Shown here: piece after piece, positions 1-6,568 of the stretch
How the letters are laid out: every line of letters begins with the position of its first letter
How positions within the stretch are numbered: position 1 is the first letter of the stretch
Source of the DNA: Acidimicrobiia bacterium
Lineage (GTDB): Bacteria; Actinomycetota; Acidimicrobiia; Spongiisociales; Spongiisociaceae
Assembly (NCBI GenBank): GCA_009838635.1
Contig: VXRE01000153.1
Location: forward strand, 1 to 42,142
Reading direction: 5' to 3'
DNA length: 42,142 nt
The notes under the pieces: model-generated
What the model saw: only the letters and a program-made list of their open reading frames with translations
Told to the model about the DNA's origin: nothing
Database searches by the model: none
Made by a program: the position numbers and the translations under genes

Positions 1-834
1 CTGTCGGGTACGGCCTGGCTCGTGTACGCCTTCTTCTACGCCCCGATCGCCCTGCTGGTGGTGTTCTCGTTCAGCGACGACCGCAACGTGGGGCGATGGG
101 GTGGCTTCACCCTCTCATGGTACGAGCAGTTCATCGACCACTCGCAGCTCCAGAACAGCCTGTGGGTGTCGATCCGGGTGGCCCTGCTGTCCACCGTGAT
201 CTCGGTGGTGCTGGGGACGCTGGCCGCGCTGGCGCTCGAGCGGTTCCGGTTCCGGGGGCAACAGGTGTTCGACGCTCTCCTCTACCTGCCGATCATCATC
301 CCGGACGTCACCATGGCGGTGATGATGCTGCTGTTCTTCTCCGAAGGGATCCGCATCGCCGAGCTGCTGTTCGGCCTCGACCTCACCAAGGGATTCACCA
401 CCATCACCATCAGCCACATCGCCTTCAACATCAGCTTCGTATCGGTGGTGGTGCGGGCCCGGCTGTCGGGTATGAACGAGCAACTGGAGGAAGCCGCCCT
501 GGATCTCTATGCCAACCGGTGGCGCAGCTTCCGCTACGTCACCCTCCCGCAGATCGCCCCCGGCATAGCAGGCGGCGCGCTTCTCGCCCTCACCCTGTCG
601 CTCGACGATGTGGTGGTCACCCAGTTCGCCTCCGGCCCGGGTTCCACCACCCTGCCGGTGTTCGTGTTCGGCATGATCCGCCGCGGTGTCACCCCGCTCA
701 TCAACGCCGTCTCGGTCATCATGTTGGCGGCGTCGATCGCGCTGGTGATCCTGTCGCTCACCACCCAACGCCTCCGCGCCGGAGAGACCGGCCGGAGCCT
801 GGGAGCCCGCCTGCGAAGCCGATCCGGCCATTAG
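1..834 (+). CDS. potC: Spermidine/putrescine ABC transporter permease, PotC type (5' end missing)
   Basis: This is an inner-membrane permease of a polyamine importer. The reading frame is open to base 1, so the true start lies outside the window; GTG at 22 is only the first start-like codon inside. The visible 277 codons contain about five or six hydrophobic helices. They also carry the EAA cytoplasmic loop typical of binding-protein-dependent permeases (EEAALDLYANRWRSF followed by TLPQIAPGI), which docks the ATPase. The conserved LSLDDVVVTQFASG segment matches PotC rather than PotB. The binding protein PotD follows at 970, so potABCD order is expected upstream. The short Arg-rich C-terminus is unremarkable. 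The family call is secure; the exact substrate (putrescine or spermidine) is inferred from family and neighbours. Confidence 0.9.
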   Translation: MSGTAWLVYAFFYAPIALLVVFSFSDDRNVGRWGGFTLSWYEQFIDHSQLQNSLWVSIRVALLSTVISVVLGTLAALALERFRFRGQQVFDALLYLPIIIPDVTMAVMMLLFFSEGIRIAELLFGLDLTKGFTTITISHIAFNISFVSVVVRARLSGMNEQLEEAALDLYANRWRSFRYVTLPQIAPGIAGGALLALTLSLDDVVVTQFASGPGSTTLPVFVFGMIRRGVTPLINAVSVIMLAASIALVILSLTTQRLRAGETGRSLGARLRSRSGH

Positions 835-872
835 AACTATCGATCAGCGCCACCTTGTCCGCGGAGCGTCGA

Positions 873-878
873 TACAAT
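873..878 (+). promoter_or_regulatory. Candidate -10 box upstream of potD
   Basis: TACAAT lies 92 bases before the potD ATG in the 135-base gap after potC. No convincing -35 hexamer sits 16-18 bases upstream. It suggests that potD can be transcribed on its own, as expected for a binding protein needed in excess over the permease. Confidence 0.3.
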
Positions 879-969
879 TCGCCCGAGGCTTCTCGACGCG
901 AGCCGCCAGTCGGAGGGTGAGCCCGGACGGGGCTTCGAAGTCACGAGCGACAGACAGAAAGAGGTTGTC

Positions 970-2079
970 ATGAGACCTACCCCGATACGCCGCCTGCTCG
1001 CCGTGCTGGTGGCCACGACGCTCCTGGCCGCCGCCTGCGCAGGAGACGGCGAGGAGACCGCTGCGGCCGCGGATTGCGAAGTGGGCCAGACGGATGGTGA
1101 CCTGAACCTGTACAACTGGGCCGAGTACATCGATCCCGACCTGGTGGACGCCTTCGCGGCCGAGCACGGTGTCGAGATGACCGTGGATGTCTACGACTCC
1201 AACGAGGCCATGCAGCCGATCATCTCCGCTGGCAACTCGGGATATGACCTGATCGTCCCCTCCGACTACATGGTTGCCATCCTGATCGCCGGCGAGGACA
1301 TCCAGCTGCTCAACAAGGACGCCATACCCAACATCGCCAACATCTCGGCGGACTTCAGCGATCTGGTGTACGACCCGGCCGGTGACTACTCCGTGCCCTA
1401 CCAGTGGGGAACCACCGGCGTGGCCGTGGACACCGCGGTGGTGGGAACCGACTTCCCGAGGTCGTGGTCGATCATCTTCGACGCGAGCTTCGCCGATCAG
1501 TACGCGGGCAGGATCTCGTTGCTGAACGATCCTCGAGAGACCCTGGGCGCGGCGCTGAAGTACCTCGGCTACTCGCTCAACACCACCGACTCCGGAGAGT
1601 TGGAGGAGGCCAAGGAGCTGGTCGCTGAGGCGAGGGGCCGGGTGGCGGCCTTCGACACGGACCAGGCCGACGAGCTGCTCACGACCGGTGAGACGGCGAT
1701 AGCCCATGGCTACTCGGGTGACATGTTCACGCAGTTCCTGGAGACCGACGACCCGTCCCGTTACGTGTACTTCGTGCCGGAGGAGGGCGGGACACGCTGG
1801 ATCGACAACATGGCGATCCCGCACGACGCCCCCAATCCCTGCACGGCCCACACCTTCATCAACTGGATACTCGATGCGGAGAACGGCGCTGCCCTGTCCA
1901 ACTACAACTACTACTCCACCCCCAACGCGGCAGCCCTCGACGGCTTGGAGCAGGAGTTGCTGGACTTCGTGGCCGACCCCGCGGTGATTCCGGGCGGGGT
2001 GGGTTCGCTGGAGGAGATCCAGGACACCGGCGACTTCGAGATCAACTACACCGACGCGTTCATCGAGGCGGTTGGTTAG
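970..2079 (+). CDS. potD: Spermidine/putrescine-binding lipoprotein PotD
   Basis: This is the extracellular solute-binding lipoprotein that delivers polyamines to the PotC-containing importer. Residues 1-23 form a lipoprotein signal: Arg-rich start, hydrophobic core, then lipobox LLAAAC with Cys23 as the lipidated residue. The mature part starts with a short acidic linker and continues with LNLYNWAEYIDPDLVDAF, the characteristic N-terminal strand of PotD/PotF proteins. Later come SGYDLIVPSDYMVAIL and WIDNMAIPHDAPNP, which line the polyamine cleft in the family. At 369 residues it has the usual length. AAGAGG precedes the ATG. Its last 20 bases overlap the 3' end of convergent queG. Confidence in family is high; the exact ligand is not visible. 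Confidence 0.92.
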   Translation: MRPTPIRRLLAVLVATTLLAAACAGDGEETAAAADCEVGQTDGDLNLYNWAEYIDPDLVDAFAAEHGVEMTVDVYDSNEAMQPIISAGNSGYDLIVPSDYMVAILIAGEDIQLLNKDAIPNIANISADFSDLVYDPAGDYSVPYQWGTTGVAVDTAVVGTDFPRSWSIIFDASFADQYAGRISLLNDPRETLGAALKYLGYSLNTTDSGELEEAKELVAEARGRVAAFDTDQADELLTTGETAIAHGYSGDMFTQFLETDDPSRYVYFVPEEGGTRWIDNMAIPHDAPNPCTAHTFINWILDAENGAALSNYNYYSTPNAAALDGLEQELLDFVADPAVIPGGVGSLEEIQDTGDFEINYTDAFIEAVG

Positions 2080-3208
2080 CCGCGGTCGCGAGGGGTTCAC
2101 GAACCGGTACCCGGCGGTCCAGTTCGTCGCGGACCAGCGGGTCCTCACGGCCCCGTAGGGGGGCGAGGCTCAAGCCGAGACGCCGCGCGCACCAGACGGC
2201 ATGGGCGCGCACCAGGGCATCGGGATGGGCCAAGGCCTGGCTGACTACGGAACGGACCCGGGGCTCGGACGGATCCCCGACGTTGCCCAGCGCCACCAGA
2301 GCGTTGCGCCGCAGGTATCGGGGCTGGCGCCGCGGGATGTACCAGCGCCCGAAGCGGTTCATGAGGTCTTCGTCGGAGGCGTCGAGCAGACCGACCAGGG
2401 ACACCCAGGCTTCGTCCGGGCGTTCGGCCGGCCGGCCGTCGAGCCGCACTCTGACCCGGTTGGGAGGGCACACCTCGGCGCAGTCGTCGCAGCCGTAGAT
2501 CCGGTCTCCGAGCGCCACCCGGAACTCGGGACGGAACACCCCGGACTCCTGGACCAACCAGGCCAGGCAGCGCCGGGCGTCGACCACCCCGGAGGCGATT
2601 ATGGCGCCGGTGGGACATCCGTCGAGGCATTGCCGGCACGACCCGCAGCCGTCGGCCATCGGCTCCGGATCCGTGTCGCACAGAGGGGCGTCGGTAACCA
2701 CCGCGCCCAGCACCACCAGGCTCCCCGCTCCCGGCACCAGGATGTTGGAGCTCTTGCCCCACCAGCCGATGGCGGCCCGGTAGGCGGCCGCCCGGTCGAC
2801 GAGGCTGTTCTCGTCGGCCACCACCACCGCCCGGTGGCCCGCCGCGCGCAGCGCGTCCGCCACCTGATCGAGAGCGGAGCGGAGGGCGGCGTAGTGATCC
2901 TCCCGGGCGTAGGCCGCCACCCGTCCGTATGGGAGCCCGTCGTCCGGGTAGTCCGGCTCGCCGCGCCAGAAGTCGAGGGCGCCCACCACCAGGGAGGCGG
3001 CGCCCGGCAGGATGCGCGACGGATCGGTAGAGCGCTCCGGGTTGCGGTAGGTGAACTGCATCCCTCCGTGAAGCCCGCGCTCCTTGCGTTCCCTTAGGGT
3101 TCCGGCCATCTCAGTGAACGGCTCCGCCTGGCACACCCCCACCGCGGCCAGCCCGGCCCGCCGCCCGATGTCGAGAATCGAGTCAACTTGGACTTGCGCA
3201 GTAGCCAT
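2060..3208 (-). CDS. queG: Epoxyqueuosine reductase QueG
   Basis: This is a cobalamin- and iron-sulfur-dependent enzyme that reduces epoxyqueuosine to queuosine in the anticodon of tRNAs with GUN anticodons. I place the start at the ATG at 3208 (MATAQVQVDS), giving 382 residues; an upstream in-frame codon at 3223 would add five. Two [4Fe-4S] motifs are visible: CGSCRQCLDGCPTGAI and YGCDDCAEVCPPN. The family's substrate-domain segment YDxR-type region (YPDDGLPYGRVAAYAREDHY) precedes them, and the C-terminus has the HEAT-like repeat typical of longer QueG proteins (HPDALVRAHAVWCARRLG). It is convergent with potD and stands alone. No other queuosine gene is in the window, and the neighbouring tRNA-like gene is not a GUN-anticodon substrate. 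Confidence 0.93.
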   Translation of the reverse strand: MATAQVQVDSILDIGRRAGLAAVGVCQAEPFTEMAGTLRERKERGLHGGMQFTYRNPERSTDPSRILPGAASLVVGALDFWRGEPDYPDDGLPYGRVAAYAREDHYAALRSALDQVADALRAAGHRAVVVADENSLVDRAAAYRAAIGWWGKSSNILVPGAGSLVVLGAVVTDAPLCDTDPEPMADGCGSCRQCLDGCPTGAIIASGVVDARRCLAWLVQESGVFRPEFRVALGDRIYGCDDCAEVCPPNRVRVRLDGRPAERPDEAWVSLVGLLDASDEDLMNRFGRWYIPRRQPRYLRRNALVALGNVGDPSEPRVRSVVSQALAHPDALVRAHAVWCARRLGLSLAPLRGREDPLVRDELDRRVPVREPLATAANQPPR

Positions 3209-3427
3209 CCGTGATCTCACCACTTGGCGGGATCTCGGTCAGCAACCCACGCCGGAGGGAAGCGTGGAGTGGGGTTCGGACCGGCTCTACTCACATCACG
3301 CGGTCCGGCCGGTCAAGGACGCGGTCCATGCTCGAACAAGTGGTCCAATGACTTCATTATGAGGCAATGCCCGCTCCATGAGCATGAGATTCGGCCGTTC
3401 CAGGATCAAGACAATAACCCGACGGGG

Positions 3428-3441
3428 GGGGGTAGTCCCCC
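3428..3441 (-). terminator. GC hairpin downstream of the tRNA-like gene
   Basis: On the minus strand five G, the loop ACTA and five C form a strong hairpin 44 bases after the end of the tRNA-like gene. No U-tract follows. It could end the tRNA-like transcript. The surrounding C/G homopolymer makes the exact stem boundaries uncertain. Confidence 0.4.
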
Positions 3442-3484
3442 GGACGCAGTGCTGTTACCATCTAACCAATGTTGCGGTAAACGG

Positions 3485-3579
3485 CGGCGGGCAGCGGAGT
3501 CGAACCGCAACCAAGGAGAGTATTCCTCCCGGCTCCGAGTTTCTGAGGCCCGGTCCTGTACCCACAGGCAATACCCGCC
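3485..3579 (-). tRNA. Class II tRNA-like gene with 8-bp acceptor and 4-bp T stem (anticodon read as CAG)
   Basis: The minus-strand sequence folds as a 95-nt class II cloverleaf. The acceptor stem GGCGGGTA (3579-3572) pairs over 8 bp with TGCCCGCC (3493-3486), followed by G at 3485 as discriminator and CCG rather than CCA. The T arm is GCGG - TTCGACT - CCGC (3508-3494), only 4 bp. The D arm is GCCTGT-GGGT-ACAGGA with a G.A pair at its base and a 4-nt loop. The anticodon loop CTCAGAA (3547-3541) puts T before CAG; its stem has a C.A mismatch next to the loop. A variable arm includes GGGAG/CTCTC. The 8/4 layout, long D stem and G73 resemble selenocysteine tRNA and the reported 8/4 'allo-tRNAs' more than normal tRNA-Leu. 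A 7/5 reading needs a T-T pair. Whether it is charged or functional is unknown. Confidence 0.6.
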
Positions 3580-3633
3580 AGTTCGGGGTGACGGGCGACG
3601 GCCATCCGGCTGTCGTCCGTTCTCCTATATGGC

Positions 3634-3662
3634 ATCGTTACCTTCGTGGGAGCGGCTGACAA
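3634..3662 (-). promoter_or_regulatory. Candidate promoter for the tRNA-like gene
   Basis: On the minus strand TTGTCA (3662-3657) and TAACGAT (3640-3634) are 16 bases apart, giving a start about 50 bases before the tRNA-like gene. The -10 match is moderate. It sits just past the end of the upstream FAD oxidoreductase gene, next to a weak CCCCT/AGGGG hairpin that could end that gene. Confidence 0.3.
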
Positions 3663-3690
3663 CCCCTTCGGTGGAGGGGAAGCATCGGCT

Positions 3691-5067
3691 TCAGCGGCCG
3701 AGCAGTTCGTAGGCCAGGCGGCCGAGGCGCGAGGAGCGTCCGGTGCCGAACTCGAAGCGGTCGGCCCTGCCCATCACGGCCCGGGTCCCCCGGATGCCCA
3801 GCCAGCGCAGAGGCTCGGGCTCCCACGGGCGGGATTCGATCCCCACCCAGGGGAGTTCGGTTAGCTCAGACTCGGTTCCGGTGATCAGATCGGCCAGCGT
3901 GCGGCCGGCCAGGCAGGAGGGGACTACCCCGTCGCCGACGTATCCGCCGGCGGTGCCCATCCCGGTCGGGGGGTCGTAGCGCACTGCCGGGATCCAGTTG
4001 CGCGGCGCCGCCAGCACGCCTCCCCACTCGTGAGTGATGGCTACGTCGCCCAGCACCGGGAATATCTCCACAAGCGCCCTTCTGATGAGGTCGTGGGACC
4101 GACGGTCGCGCTCCGTGGCGGGGTTGATCCGGGAGCCGTACAGGTACGGGATCGCCCGTCCCCCGAAGGCGATCCGGTTGTCGGCCGTCCTCTGCCCGTA
4201 TATGACGGCGTAGCGATCGTCGGCGAAGGTGGGCCGGGTGTCGAGTCCGATCTCGGCGAGAGTCGGGTCGTCCAGCGGCTCGGTGGCGATCATCAGCGAG
4301 TAGAGGGGTACCAGGGTCCGTCGCTCTCCCGGAAGGTCACGGGTGTAAGCCTCGGTGGCCCGGATCACCACCGGCGCGCTGACCTGCCCACCGGCGGTCG
4401 TGACCCCTCCGTCCCGGATCGCGGTAGCCGCGGTCTGCTCCACGATCCGGACGCCGCGCCGTTCCACCACCTCGGCCAGCCCTCTTACCAGCCGGGCCGG
4501 ATCGAGCGCCGCGCAGGGCGCGTAGAAGATACCGCCGTGGAGGTCGGTGGGCCTGGCGAAACGCCGCACCTCTTCCGGCTCCAGCAGGCGGATGATGTCC
4601 TCCCCGATGCCGTTGGCGCGATGGCTCTCGATCTTGGCGGCCTGGCGTGCCGCCTGGGCGCGGCTGCGGGCGAACCGGATCACCCCACCCTTGGTGAACC
4701 CGCAATCGATGGCCTCGGTTGCGGTTACCCGGACAATCTCGTCGACCCTGCGGCGCACGGGGTCCATGAGGCGGCGAGCCGCCTCATGGCTCGAGCGGCG
4801 GGCGTAGGCGTCGAGTCCGGCGGCCAGATCTCCGATCGCCCATCCGCCGTTGCGTCCGGAGGCGCCGAAGCCGCAGATCTCCCGCTCGATCACCAGGATC
4901 GATAGCGAAGGGTCCCGCTCGGTCAGGTAGTAGGCGGTCCACAGGCCGGTGAAGCCGCCCCCCACGATGGCCACATCCACCGAGGCATCGCCATCTAGGG
5001 GTGGGCGGGGGGTCAGGTCGCCTTCGAAAGTCGCCATCCATAGCGACAGGTTCGAGTAGTCAGGCAC
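3691..5067 (-). CDS. FAD-dependent amine/amino-acid oxidoreductase (DAO family, PuuB/DadA-like)
   Basis: This is a flavoprotein of the D-amino-acid oxidase fold that probably oxidises a secondary or primary amine. The N-terminal Rossmann motif VAIVGGGFTGLWTAYYL (about residues 31-47) binds the FAD ADP moiety, followed by ICGFGASGRNGGW, the flavin-contact loop seen in PuuB and related oxidases. The C-terminal GYVGDGVVPSCLAGRTLADL is the second FAD-binding segment. At 458 residues it has the normal length for gamma-glutamylputrescine oxidoreductase-like proteins. The GTG start at 5067 lies 7 bases after a TATACT box, so the mRNA may be leaderless. Proximity to potC/potD fits polyamine catabolism, but the substrate cannot be read from the sequence; sarcosine or D-amino acids are alternatives. 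Confidence 0.8.
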   Translation of the reverse strand: MPDYSNLSLWMATFEGDLTPRPPLDGDASVDVAIVGGGFTGLWTAYYLTERDPSLSILVIEREICGFGASGRNGGWAIGDLAAGLDAYARRSSHEAARRLMDPVRRRVDEIVRVTATEAIDCGFTKGGVIRFARSRAQAARQAAKIESHRANGIGEDIIRLLEPEEVRRFARPTDLHGGIFYAPCAALDPARLVRGLAEVVERRGVRIVEQTAATAIRDGGVTTAGGQVSAPVVIRATEAYTRDLPGERRTLVPLYSLMIATEPLDDPTLAEIGLDTRPTFADDRYAVIYGQRTADNRIAFGGRAIPYLYGSRINPATERDRRSHDLIRRALVEIFPVLGDVAITHEWGGVLAAPRNWIPAVRYDPPTGMGTAGGYVGDGVVPSCLAGRTLADLITGTESELTELPWVGIESRPWEPEPLRWLGIRGTRAVMGRADRFEFGTGRSSRLGRLAYELLGR

Positions 5068-5074
5068 CGCCGAA

Positions 5075-5082
5075 AGTATAAT
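5075..5082. promoter_or_regulatory. Overlapping divergent -10 boxes for two leaderless genes
   Basis: AGTATAAT contains TATAAT on the plus strand (5077-5082) and TATACT on the minus strand (5080-5075). Each lies 7 bases from a GTG start (5090 plus, 5067 minus). Both the acetyltransferase and the FAD oxidoreductase could therefore start transcription at or next to their first codon. Neither has a clear Shine-Dalgarno sequence. Confidence 0.6.
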
Positions 5083-5089
5083 CCGGGGG

Positions 5090-5707
5090 GTGACCGGCGA
5101 CCTCCGCTACGTGAACCTGGAGGCCCGATGGGCCGGGGAACTGGAGGCGCTCGAGCTCCGGTCGTTCCCCAGCGTGAACCCCGCCGATCTGTACAACGCC
5201 CGGGAGTTGGTCGAACTGGCCGAGGTCTTCCCCGAAGGGGGCTTCGTGGTACTGGATGGTGAGGAGCCCATCGCCATGGGCCTAGGGGTGAGGGTCCACT
5301 TCGACCTGTCCCGCCCCCAGCACCGCATGAAGGACCTCATGTCCGGGCACCACAAGGCCGGTCACGATCCCACCGGCGAGTGGTACTACGGCACCGACAT
5401 CGCGGTGGACCCCCGCTACCGCCGCCGCGGGATCGGCAGCCGCCTCTACGACCTGCGCAAGGAGGTGTGCCGGACCCTCGGCCTGCGGGGCATCATCGCC
5501 GGCGGGGTGATCCCCGGATACGCTGCGCACAAGGACGACATGTCCGCCGCCGAGTACGTGGAGAAGGTGGCCGCCGGCGAGCTTTACGACCGGACCCTGA
5601 GCTTCCAGATCGAGAACGGCTTCGAGGCGCGCGGGGTGCTGGAGAACTACATGGAGGACCCCGACGTAGACAACTGGGCCTCCCTGATCGTGTGGGAGAC
5701 TCGCTAG
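5090..5707 (+). CDS. GNAT-family N-acetyltransferase
   Basis: This is a soluble acetyl-CoA-dependent acetyltransferase of 205 residues. The acetyl-CoA pyrophosphate-binding motif A is visible as DIAVDPRYRRRGIGSRLYD, with the Arg-Arg-Gly-Ile-Gly core around residues 105-115. It is followed by the helix leading into GLRGIIAGGVIPGY. The end (FEARGVLENYMEDPDVDNWA) resembles the GNAT module that in some bacteria is fused to a nitrilase-type hydrolase; here no hydrolase follows. The GTG start sits 7 bases after a perfect TATAAT, which suggests a leaderless message. It is divergent from the amine oxidase and may share its control, so a polyamine or amino-acid acetylation role is possible but is inference from position. 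Confidence 0.8.
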   Translation: MTGDLRYVNLEARWAGELEALELRSFPSVNPADLYNARELVELAEVFPEGGFVVLDGEEPIAMGLGVRVHFDLSRPQHRMKDLMSGHHKAGHDPTGEWYYGTDIAVDPRYRRRGIGSRLYDLRKEVCRTLGLRGIIAGGVIPGYAAHKDDMSAAEYVEKVAAGELYDRTLSFQIENGFEARGVLENYMEDPDVDNWASLIVWETR

Positions 5708-5843
5708 CCGTTCGCTGCGGTCGAGCCGGCCGTGGCCCGTGTCCTCCACAAGTCTTTCGCGTTCTGATCGGAACAAGCCGTTCGGAGCGCCCGGCCGTCC
5801 CCACGGCGCGGCCGAGCACGCCTTGTTAGTCTGTTAAAGTAAG

Positions 5844-5859
5844 GACTATCAAGATAGTC
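5844..5859. promoter_or_regulatory. Perfect palindrome, likely VapBC operator
   Basis: GACTATC-AA-GATAGTC is a perfect 7-bp inverted repeat. It covers a possible -10 (TATCAA, 5847-5852) placed 18 bases after TTGTTA (5823-5828). A dimeric AbrB-fold antitoxin binding here would block its own promoter, the usual autoregulation of VapBC modules. Confidence 0.6.
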
Positions 5860-5880
5860 ATGGCAATAGGTGATGATGAA

Positions 5881-6114
5881 ATGATCGAGTCAACTATCAC
5901 TTCCAAAGGACAGACCACCTTGCCCAAAGCTGTGCGAGAGGCCTTGTCCGTCAATCCGGGGGACCGTGTGCGGTACGTGGTGAACGAAGGCCAGGTCCGC
6001 CTCCTCGGAGTGCGTCCCATAAACCGCTTGTACGGGGTGCTCCGGCATCATGGCCCGGCGGCAACGCTCGAGGACATGGATGACGCCATCGCGGAGGGAG
6101 CAACCGGCGCGTGA
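5881..6114 (+). CDS. vapB: AbrB/SpoVT-fold antitoxin (VapB type)
   Basis: This is the DNA-binding antitoxin of a toxin-antitoxin pair. The N-terminal swapped-hairpin domain is clear: IESTITSKGQTTLPKAVREAL then GDRVRYVVNEGQVRLL, the AbrB signature. The C-terminal tail (about residues 48-77) is the part expected to wrap around the toxin. I prefer ATG 5881 because AGGTGA ends 7 bases before it and the AbrB fold then begins at residue 2, giving 77 residues. A start at 5860 (seven more residues) is possible if the message is leaderless. Its stop overlaps the toxin start (GTGA), so translation is coupled. The perfect palindrome just upstream is its probable target. Confidence 0.85.
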   Translation: MIESTITSKGQTTLPKAVREALSVNPGDRVRYVVNEGQVRLLGVRPINRLYGVLRHHGPAATLEDMDDAIAEGATGA

Positions 6115-6518
6115 CCGCCATCGACACGAACGTACTCGTGCGCTATCTCGTGCGAGACGACGCCGAGCAGGCAGCGGCGGCCCGGGTGCTGCTGGAACGG
6201 TTGACACGCGAACGCCCCGGATACGTCTGTCGCGAGGTTGTGGTCGAGGTCGTATGGGTGCTGGAGCGGGCCTACCGGTTCGGACGAGCACAGATCGCGG
6301 ATGTGCTCCTGGAGCTGGTGGCGACCGACTGCTTGGTGTTCGAGTCTGCCGACGATGTCACCCGCTCGGCGCTCCGCTATCGACAGGGCGGACCCGGTTT
6401 CTCCGATCTGATGATTCTCGCGGCGGCCGACCGGGCCGGAGCGCTACCCCTGCACACCTTTGACGCCCGCCTGGCCGGAGTGGAGGGAGCCAACCTGCTT
6501 CGCGCCCATCAGTCTTGA
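6111..6518 (+). CDS. vapC: PIN-domain ribonuclease toxin (VapC type)
   Basis: This is an endoribonuclease of the PIN fold, presumably held inactive by the AbrB-type protein encoded just upstream with a 4-base overlap. The acidic active site is intact: Asp5 in AIDTNVLVRYL, Glu42/Glu46 in REVVVEVVWVLE, Asp99 in FSDLMILAAA and Asp118 in HTFDARL. At 135 residues it is full length. VapC toxins usually cut tRNA or rRNA at a defined site; which RNA is cut here cannot be told. The gene is followed convergently by the amidase gene after only 50 bases with no clear terminator. The pair looks functional rather than decayed. Confidence 0.87.
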   Translation: MTAIDTNVLVRYLVRDDAEQAAAARVLLERLTRERPGYVCREVVVEVVWVLERAYRFGRAQIADVLLELVATDCLVFESADDVTRSALRYRQGGPGFSDLMILAAADRAGALPLHTFDARLAGVEGANLLRAHQS

Positions 6519-6568
6519 CCCGTTAGTTCCGTCGGACCGGAGGGGATGTCCGGGAAGCCTTGTGGCAC

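Noticed and set aside
844-2148. Minus-strand frame of 434 codons opposite potD
   Set aside because: It is a shadow of potD, with the Val/Gly/His/Arg-rich composition typical of antisense frames and no motif.
3541-3553. Reading the tRNA-like gene as a normal selenocysteine tRNA with anticodon TCA
   Set aside because: With TCA at 34-36 the base before it would be C instead of T and the anticodon stem would not pair. CAG keeps T33 and four good stem pairs. No selA or selB gene is in the window to support selenocysteine use.
3224-3712. Plus-strand frames of 92-162 codons across the 3224-3690 gap
   Set aside because: They cross the tRNA-like gene in antisense, have unusual composition and no recognisable motifs. 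The gap is better explained by the RNA gene, its promoter and a hairpin.
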